Source: Lipingzhangella_A rawalii (lineage in GTDB: Bacteria > Actinomycetota > Actinomycetes > Streptosporangiales > Streptosporangiaceae). From it: a DNA stretch of 39,143 nucleotides. Positions 34,037 to 39,143 of this stretch are shown piece after piece; the first letter of the stretch is position 1; each line of letters begins with the position of its first letter. The stretch lies in contig NZ_JAVLVT010000012.1 of assembly GCF_031628175.1 (NCBI RefSeq), positions 1 to 39,143 on the forward strand, written 5' to 3'. The notes beneath the pieces were generated by a model that saw nothing but the letters and a program-made list of their open reading frames with translations, searched no databases and was not told the DNA's origin. Made by a program: the position numbers and the translations under genes.

Positions 34037-35206
34037 TCACACCCGCCCGACGGTCACATGGCCCTTGATCAGATCGCGGGCGATGGTGCGCCGCTGGATT
34101 TCATCGGTGCCCTCGTAGATGCGCAGCAGCCGCAACTCGCGGTACCAGCGCTCCAGGGGCAGTTCCCTGGTGTAGCCCATACCCCCGTGGATCTGGAGCA
34201 TCCGATCCACGATCTCGTTGGCCTTGATCCCGCCGTAAAGCTTGGCGATCGACTGTCCGTGCCGAGCGTCCTTACCGGAGGCAACCTGCCAGGCCGCCCG
34301 CAACACCAGCAGCCGCAGAGCCTCGATTTCGACCTGCGAGTCGGCGAGCATCCACTGGATGGCCTGACGGTCGGCCAGGGGTGCGCCGAAAGTCTCCCGG
34401 GTGCGGGCGTGTTCCAGACCGAGTTCCAGAAGGCGCTCACAGGCTCCCAGAGCCCGGGCCGGAAGAAGGTACCGACCGGAGTTGATCCACTGCATCGCCA
34501 GTGCGAAACCCTGGCCGATCTCACCGAGCACGTTCTCCTCGGGCACGCGCACGTCTTCGAAGACCAGCGACGCCGGCCCCCACTCGCCCATGGTGTGAAT
34601 GTATTCGGAACGCCACCCCATATCCCGGTCCACCAGGAAACAGGTTACTCCGCCGTTCGCCCCGAGCTCTGGGTCCGTGACGGCGAACACCATGCAGAAA
34701 TCCGCCTCGTTACCCCTGGTGATGAACGTCTTCTCCCCGTTGATCACCCAGTCGTTGCCGTCCCGGTGTGCCCGGGTCCGAATCGCCTTCGCGTCCGATC
34801 CGGCCCCGGGCTCGCTGATCGCGAAACAGCTGATGCGCTCACCCTCGATGGTGGGCAGGAGGTAACGCTCCCGCTGATCCGCATTGGCGTAGAACAGGAT
34901 GTTGTCGGCGGAACCTCCGAAGTAGAAGGGAACGAAGGACCTGCCAAGCTCGGCTTCGATCACGGCCGCGCTGACGGCGTCGAGCCCCATCCCGCCATAC
35001 TCGACCGGGGTCTGCACCCCCCAGAACCCGGACTTGCGGGCCAGATCCCGCAGCCGCGACTGCTCGTCTGCGGTGAGTCCGGCACCCTCGCCGGTGCGCT
35101 CCCGGCGCAGCACCTCGTTCTCCAGGGGCTTGATCTCACGCTCGACGAAGGTGCGAACCCAGTCCCTGATCTGCTCCTGCTCCTCGGACAGTGCGAAGTC
35201 GACCAC
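34037..35206 (-). CDS. Acyl-CoA dehydrogenase
   Basis: This flavoprotein (389 aa) oxidises acyl-CoA thioesters to enoyl-CoA and passes electrons to electron-transfer flavoprotein. The N-terminal helical domain (MVDFALSEEQEQIRDWVRTFVEREI) precedes the FAD/substrate segment CFAISEPGAGSDAKAI and the WVINGEKTFIT loop. The C-terminal helical domain ends with LQIHGGMGYTRELPLERWYRELRLLRIYEGTDEIQR, where E365 is the likely catalytic base. It is transcribed divergently from a TetR-type gene, which probably represses it. The acyl specificity is not obvious; the wider neighbourhood has no other fatty-acid gene. Confidence 0.94.
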   Translation of the reverse strand: MVDFALSEEQEQIRDWVRTFVEREIKPLENEVLRRERTGEGAGLTADEQSRLRDLARKSGFWGVQTPVEYGGMGLDAVSAAVIEAELGRSFVPFYFGGSADNILFYANADQRERYLLPTIEGERISCFAISEPGAGSDAKAIRTRAHRDGNDWVINGEKTFITRGNEADFCMVFAVTDPELGANGGVTCFLVDRDMGWRSEYIHTMGEWGPASLVFEDVRVPEENVLGEIGQGFALAMQWINSGRYLLPARALGACERLLELGLEHARTRETFGAPLADRQAIQWMLADSQVEIEALRLLVLRAAWQVASGKDARHGQSIAKLYGGIKANEIVDRMLQIHGGMGYTRELPLERWYRELRLLRIYEGTDEIQRRTIARDLIKGHVTVGRV

Positions 35207-35237
35207 CGCGACGTTCTCCCCTCGTGCAACACTTACC

Positions 35238-35309
35238 TAACACCGTTTGGTTATGGGCAGACTAGAGGGAATACCGCAGCGCTGACAACCACACGGATAG
35301 CTTGCGGTA
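35238..35309. promoter_or_regulatory. Operator candidates between the dehydrogenase and TetR genes
   Basis: TAAC-N8-GTTA lies at 35238–35253 and TACCGCA…TGCGGTA (24-base spacer) at 35272–35309. Both are in the 151-base gap between divergent start codons, as expected for TetR operators controlling both genes. Confidence 0.4.
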
Positions 35310-35357
35310 GGAGTGTGAGGTACTGGGCACCCTCCCGAACCGACCGAAGGGACCACT

Positions 35358-36005
35358 GTGGCGCGGCCGAAGACCCCCCTGCTGAGCACCGAACTGATTC
35401 GCGACGCAGCCCTGCGTCTCATCGACCGGGATGGGCTGGCAGGTCTGTCGATGCGCAAACTCGCCCAGGAACTCAACGTGCAGGCAGCCTCGCTGTACAG
35501 TCACTACGCCACCAAGGACGAACTGCTCGCCGATATCGCGGCCCAGATCACCCACGACGTGGACACGACCGGATTCGCCGACGGCAACTGGCGCAGCGGT
35601 CTGGAGATATGGGCGCGGTCCTACCGCGCCGCGCTGGCCCGCCACCCGAACATGGTTCCCTTCATCGCATCCGGTCCGGGCCGGCGGGACGCGGCACTAC
35701 GCCGAGCCAACGCCATCCACGGAGGTCTCGTCGCGGCTGGCTGGCCCCCCAGGGAGGCCACGCTGATCGGCGCGTCCACCACCTATCTCGTGGTGGGCGC
35801 CGCCATGAACTCGTTCGCTCGCGGATTCGACGACGACGCCCGGGTGTATCGCGATCGATACCCCAATCTGTCCCAGGCACACCGGCTGGCCGAACACGCC
35901 GACGAGGTGGATCACGAAAGCTTCGAGCTGGCCCTGAAATCCTTCCTGGACGGGCTGGACTACCGATTCGCCGCGATCACCGGAGACAGCTCCGACCCCC
36001 GGTGA
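35358..36005 (+). CDS. TetR/AcrR-family regulator
   Basis: The protein (215 aa) begins with a TetR DNA-binding domain: LIRDAALRLIDRDGLAGLSMRKLAQELNVQAASLYSHYATKDELLADIA (about 10 to 60). The C-terminal domain (about 75 to 215) resembles TetR_C and should bind a ligand, plausibly an acyl-CoA or a fatty acid given the divergent acyl-CoA dehydrogenase. The gene starts with GTG 35358, with GAAGGGACC upstream. Inverted repeats in the shared intergenic region fit autoregulation and repression of the dehydrogenase. It is a single gene transcript as far as I can see. Confidence 0.93.
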   Translation: MARPKTPLLSTELIRDAALRLIDRDGLAGLSMRKLAQELNVQAASLYSHYATKDELLADIAAQITHDVDTTGFADGNWRSGLEIWARSYRAALARHPNMVPFIASGPGRRDAALRRANAIHGGLVAAGWPPREATLIGASTTYLVVGAAMNSFARGFDDDARVYRDRYPNLSQAHRLAEHADEVDHESFELALKSFLDGLDYRFAAITGDSSDPR

Positions 36006-36153
36006 CCTTGAGAGGCACGGACCACCGGGGGTCAAGCGCCCGTCATCAGAACGTCCGGACACGGTGCCCTGAGGTGCACGTTGCTAGGCTCGTTCGCGAC
36101 CGTCCGTCGCGTGCGACGGACGAGCCCCCAACGATGATGTAGAGAAACTTCCG

Positions 36154-36945
36154 ATGAGTGACCCGCACCCCCACCACGATCCGTCATCAGATGACGATCC
36201 CCACAACGATTCCCCGGCCAGAGGCCAGCCCCCGCAACCAGCACCGGGTCAGGGCGAATGGCCCAGCACACCCACCAACCACCCTCCGCAAGTCCCCCCG
36301 CCGTCGGGCGACACCCCGCCCCCACCCCAGCACGGGTATCCCCAGCCGCCCGGATCTCCACCACCTCCCGGGGCACAGCACGGCCCACCTCCGGGAATGC
36401 CTCCGTACGGCGCCCCGCGGGAGGTGCCACACGTCCACGGCAAGCCGCTGGCCGAGTGGGGGGAACGCCTTCTGGCCCGGATCATTGACTGCCTTGCGGT
36501 GGCCGTCCCCGTGTACCTCGTCATCGTCCTCCTGTTCAGCGTGATCCAACTGGTCACGGTCGGTACCGGAACACTCCAGCCCTGGACCCTGTTCGACCTC
36601 CTGGCCGGGCTCAGTGTGGTCGCGGGGCTGGTGGTCTACGAGTTCCTCATGCTGACCAGAGCCAACGGTCGCACCCTGGGCAAGATGGCCCTCGGACTGC
36701 GGGTCGTCCCCCAGGAACATCCACCCCAGCAGGACGGAAACCTGCCCCCCAACACCGCTCTGGCCCGCGGAGCGGTCTGGTGGGGGCCGGGCCTCATCGA
36801 CTTCATCCTGCCGATCCCGATGATCGGCTTGCTCCTCGCCATCGCCTTCGTCCTGGTGAACGGCCTGTGGCCACTCTGGGACCAGCCCTGGCGGCACTCG
36901 CTCAACGACAAGTTCACCGGGACCGTGGTGGTCAAGGACCGCTGA
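36154..36945 (+). CDS. RDD-family membrane protein with proline-rich N-terminus
   Basis: The protein (263 aa) has a long Pro/Gly/Ser/His-rich cytoplasmic N-terminus (1 to about 95). The RDD domain begins near GERLLARIIDCLAVAVPVYLVIVLLF and continues with spans at LFDLLAGLSVVAGLVVYEFLML and a final IPMIGLLLAIAFVLVNGLW. NGRTLGKMALGLRVV is the typical loop between spans. RDD proteins are of unsettled function; some appear to be ion or solute transporters, and proline-rich tails often recruit partners. It stands as a single gene with its own upstream DNA. Confidence 0.88.
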   Translation: MSDPHPHHDPSSDDDPHNDSPARGQPPQPAPGQGEWPSTPTNHPPQVPPPSGDTPPPPQHGYPQPPGSPPPPGAQHGPPPGMPPYGAPREVPHVHGKPLAEWGERLLARIIDCLAVAVPVYLVIVLLFSVIQLVTVGTGTLQPWTLFDLLAGLSVVAGLVVYEFLMLTRANGRTLGKMALGLRVVPQEHPPQQDGNLPPNTALARGAVWWGPGLIDFILPIPMIGLLLAIAFVLVNGLWPLWDQPWRHSLNDKFTGTVVVKDR

Positions 36946-37049
36946 GGATCTCCGTGCCCCTTCGGCCCGGCCCCGTGCGATGACACCACCTCTGGAGACC
37001 GCCGGGCCGAAGGTCGGCCGATCCGGAGAGTCCACGGAGAATTCTCCTC

Positions 37050-37079
37050 TTGTCCTGGACCGGGGTGTGTGCCTATATT
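37050..37079 (+). promoter_or_regulatory. Probable promoter of the symporter gene
   Basis: TTGTCC (37050–37055) and TATATT (37074–37079) with an 18-base spacer fit a housekeeping SigA promoter. It would start transcription about 95 bases before the ATG. Confidence 0.5.
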
Positions 37080-37180
37080 CCGGTGTGACTTGGGTAACTC
37101 ACCAGTAACCCCTGGCGGGCTGCCCGCCCCCACACCGCGACGCGGTGCCTCCGTCTCCCCCAGACCGAAGGGCGGCCCGC

Positions 37181-38098
37181 ATGGACTCGACCCTGGCGAC
37201 CGTAACCCTGCCCGCCGCTCTCGCCGTAGTCATGCTGGGGCTTGGCCTGGACCTGAGACCAGCTGACTTCACGCGACTTGTCCACCATCCGCGGGCGGCG
37301 GTGCTGTGCATGGGCTTCCAGTTGGTGCTGATGCCACTGGCATGCTTCGGCCTGGTGCACCTGTTCGGGCTGCCCCCGGCACTGGCCGTGGGGATGATGC
37401 TGCTGGCGGCCTCCCCGGGGGGAACCACCTCCGGGCTCTACACGCACCTGTTCCACGGCAACGTGGCACTGAGCATCACACTGACCGCCGTCAACTCGGT
37501 GATCGCGGTGGTGACCATGCCGCTGGTGGTGAACCTGTCCCTCGTCTACTTCGCAGGCGACGACGGCACCCTGGGTCTCCAGTTCGACAAGGTCGTCCAG
37601 GTATTCGCGATCGTGCTGGTCCCGGTAGCCGTCGGTATGGTGATTCGGCACCTGCGTCCCCGTTATGCCACACGTATGGACCTGCCGGTCCGGATCGCTT
37701 CCGTGCTGGTCCTGGCCGGGGTCATCGCGGTGGCGTTGATCGCCGAACGGGAGAACCTCCCCGGGTACATCACGGCGGTCGGGGCCGTCGTACTCACGTT
37801 CAACGTACTCAACCTGGCCGTGGGTTATGTCGTCCCCCGGGTTTCTGGGGTCCGCCGTACCGATGCGATCACGTGCTCCTTCGAAATCGGGCTGCACAAC
37901 AGCACCCTGGCGATGGCGATCGCGCTGAGCCCGGCCCTGCTGGACAGCACGGAAATGGCGGTTCCCGCCGCCGTCTACGGCGTGGTGATGTTCGGCACCG
38001 CGACCGCCGCCGGCTTCCTGATGCGTGGGGGCCGCGGGGCGGGCGAGACACCGATGGAACGGGACACCCCGCAGGAGCAGCGGCGCACGCCCTCGTGA
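37181..38098 (+). CDS. Bile acid:sodium symporter-family transporter
   Basis: This 305-residue, strongly hydrophobic protein has about nine to ten predicted spans and the SBF/BASS fold. Typical segments are LAASPGGTTSGLYTHLFHGNVALSITLTAVNSVIAV (the first sodium-binding unfolded-helix region) and RTDAITCSFEIGLHNSTLAMAIAL (the second). Bacterial relatives import bile acids, pantoate or other organic anions with sodium, and the substrate here is unknown. The charged C-terminal 20 residues are cytoplasmic. ATG 37181 is preferred because upstream frame residues are Arg/Pro-rich. Confidence 0.92.
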   Translation: MDSTLATVTLPAALAVVMLGLGLDLRPADFTRLVHHPRAAVLCMGFQLVLMPLACFGLVHLFGLPPALAVGMMLLAASPGGTTSGLYTHLFHGNVALSITLTAVNSVIAVVTMPLVVNLSLVYFAGDDGTLGLQFDKVVQVFAIVLVPVAVGMVIRHLRPRYATRMDLPVRIASVLVLAGVIAVALIAERENLPGYITAVGAVVLTFNVLNLAVGYVVPRVSGVRRTDAITCSFEIGLHNSTLAMAIALSPALLDSTEMAVPAAVYGVVMFGTATAAGFLMRGGRGAGETPMERDTPQEQRRTPS

Positions 38099-38597
38099 TC
38101 TAAGTGGCCACCCCAGCGGACCGTTCCGTTCACTCTCCCGCGCCGCACCACGGACGAGCGCAGCACCGCATCCGCGCACCAGCACAAACCGGAACATTAC
38201 CCGGAAACGCAAATCTATGACGCCAATACCTCTTTTCGTACATCAACGAAACACAGCATATTTCCACATCGAAATGGTAGACCCTTTCTCGACATCCAAC
38301 CAAAAACACAACCGCCTGAATTATGGCACCGAACACACATTTCACTCGGACACGCGAGCAGTCATCTTGACGCCACCCCCAACCCCGGCTATCCAGCCAG
38401 GACACCCAGGAACGCCCCTCGTGTCCATCTTTTCGGACGCCCCACCCACCCCCACGCCACAAAAGAATTAAAAGAAACCCTGGGCTCGCACACATTATTG
38501 TGTAAAAATACTGGGCGGCGGCACCCCGGATCCCCAACACATTTCACCAGGGAGCCGCACAGCCCCTTACTCCGAGCACACAAGGGACGCCATATAA
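38099..38597. other. AT-rich intergenic region before the lectin-like gene
   Basis: Positions about 38200 to 38510 are much richer in A and T than their surroundings. No gene is supported: the open frames on both strands match no family. A perfect dyad ACACA-TTAT-TGTGT (38490–38503) lies about 95 bases before the next start codon, next to AAAAATA. It probably holds the promoter and operator of the lectin-like gene. Confidence 0.5.
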
Positions 38598-39137
38598 ATG
38601 AAGCGCATAGTCGCGTATGCATCAGCAACAACCCTGGCTCTTGCCGCGGGAATGGCTCTCCTCGCCCCACTTCCGGCGGCGGCACACTCCCCAGCCATTG
38701 CCCAGGGGATCGACTACCAAATCCAATTCGAACCCAACGACGCCCGGATGGTCCCCTACGGGGGTGCCGCCACACGAACCGACGTCCGTGTATGGCCCGT
38801 CGACTACCGGGGAATGGACTGGGAACTCACCCAGACCGGCTTCCAGGGCAACCTTCCCACCTACGAAATCCGAAACCTACACAGTAACCTCTGCCTCGAG
38901 CCCAAAGACGGCCTGACCCGGGCCGATCAGCGCGTGGAACAGCGGCAGTGCACCGGACGGGACCGCCAGGAGTGGCTCCTGCCGTATATGGGCGACAACG
39001 GCCACCACATAGTTCCGGTGCGGAACACCCACCTGGGAACGACTCTGGAAAACCCAGCGTGGACCGGATCGTTCCTCAAGCTCGACTACCGCAGTTCCGC
39101 CGACCCCGACTTCCGGTGGAACTTCCAGCCGCTGTAG
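38598..39137 (+). CDS. Secreted ricin-B-lectin-like protein
   Basis: The protein (179 aa) has a signal peptide (about 1 to 29, MKRIVAYASATTLALAAGMALLAPLPAAAHS), then one ricin-type beta-trefoil-like domain. Evidence is the repeated YEIRNLHSNLCLEPKD and QCTGRDRQEWLL, which carry the Q-x-W and the paired cysteine of the family, and the ending DFRWNFQPL. No catalytic domain is attached, so it is a stand-alone secreted module, possibly a carbohydrate-binding or surface-adhesion protein. The ribosome site (AAGGGACG) is 10 bases from the ATG. The gene begins after AT-rich DNA and ends six bases before the window end. Confidence 0.8.
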   Translation: MKRIVAYASATTLALAAGMALLAPLPAAAHSPAIAQGIDYQIQFEPNDARMVPYGGAATRTDVRVWPVDYRGMDWELTQTGFQGNLPTYEIRNLHSNLCLEPKDGLTRADQRVEQRQCTGRDRQEWLLPYMGDNGHHIVPVRNTHLGTTLENPAWTGSFLKLDYRSSADPDFRWNFQPL

Positions 39138-39143
39138 TTACAG

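Noticed and set aside
33815..36142. Plus-strand open frame of 775 codons
   Set aside because: It is antisense to the acyl-CoA dehydrogenase and then out of frame with the TetR gene; no domains are visible.
38130..38540. Minus-strand frame of 136 codons rich in Trp and Cys
   Set aside because: Composition reflects the AT-rich island; no known domain, no ribosome site, and it overlaps the probable promoter of the lectin-like gene.
1..39143. tRNA genes, rRNA genes and CRISPR arrays
   Set aside because: No cloverleaf-like T-loop/anticodon pattern, no rRNA stretch and no regularly spaced direct repeats were found by eye; a covariance-model scan would be decisive.

Overview
The window is high-GC DNA with the gene content of a filamentous actinomycete. 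The markers are a conservon-type small GTPase, GTG starts, a dxr–rip–ispG–GNAT block, an AfsR/LAL-like LuxR regulator, and secreted proteins with twin-Ala signal peptides. Several secreted and surface proteins are Asp/Glu-rich, which would suit a halotolerant member of the Nocardiopsaceae. That placement is an inference from style, not from a marker gene. I place about 28 protein genes, no RNA genes and no CRISPR array.

Region 1 (1–14.4 kb) is the most interesting part. After a SAM methyltransferase and an orphan CvnD-like GTPase comes a leftward operon. It runs NCS2 uracil/xanthine permease, then the FAD, 2Fe-2S and molybdopterin subunits of a xanthine-oxidase-family hydroxylase, then a CoxG-like membrane protein. 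The large subunit carries PYRGAGR rather than the AYxCSFR loop of true CO dehydrogenase, so the enzyme probably hydroxylates an N-heterocycle. Next is a PucR-family regulator. Divergent from it is a tight rightward operon: DUF2877 (AllH-like), FdrA (AllF-like) and DUF1116 (AllG-like), the three proteins assigned to oxamate carbamoyltransferase in E. coli. Two inverted repeats lie in the divergent promoter region. Together this looks like an import, hydroxylation and carbamoyl-transfer pathway for a purine-like nitrogen source.

Region 2 (14.4–24 kb) holds a Dps ferritin and a Phd/ParE-type toxin–antitoxin pair whose toxin has a long C-terminal extension. It continues with histidyl-tRNA synthetase, a large ATPase-TPR-LuxR regulator, an IS-transposase remnant and a half-length ANL (AMP-binding) protein. 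A stand-alone RsbW-like ATPase and a CooC-like ATPase close the region; the latter is preceded by a Fur/Zur-like palindrome.

Region 3 (24–29 kb) is the conserved leftward block dxr, site-2 protease, ispG and DUF4081-GNAT, with a hairpin between ispG and the acetyltransferase gene.

Region 4 (29–39 kb) carries secreted and membrane functions: a CocE/S15-type hydrolase, a V8-like serine protease, a single-pass membrane protein preceded by a 24-bp perfect hairpin, an acyl-CoA dehydrogenase with a divergent TetR regulator, an RDD protein, a bile-acid/sodium symporter-family transporter and a ricin-type lectin-like secreted protein. An 818-bp gene-free gap at 33.2–34.0 kb contains a near-perfect interrupted inverted repeat.
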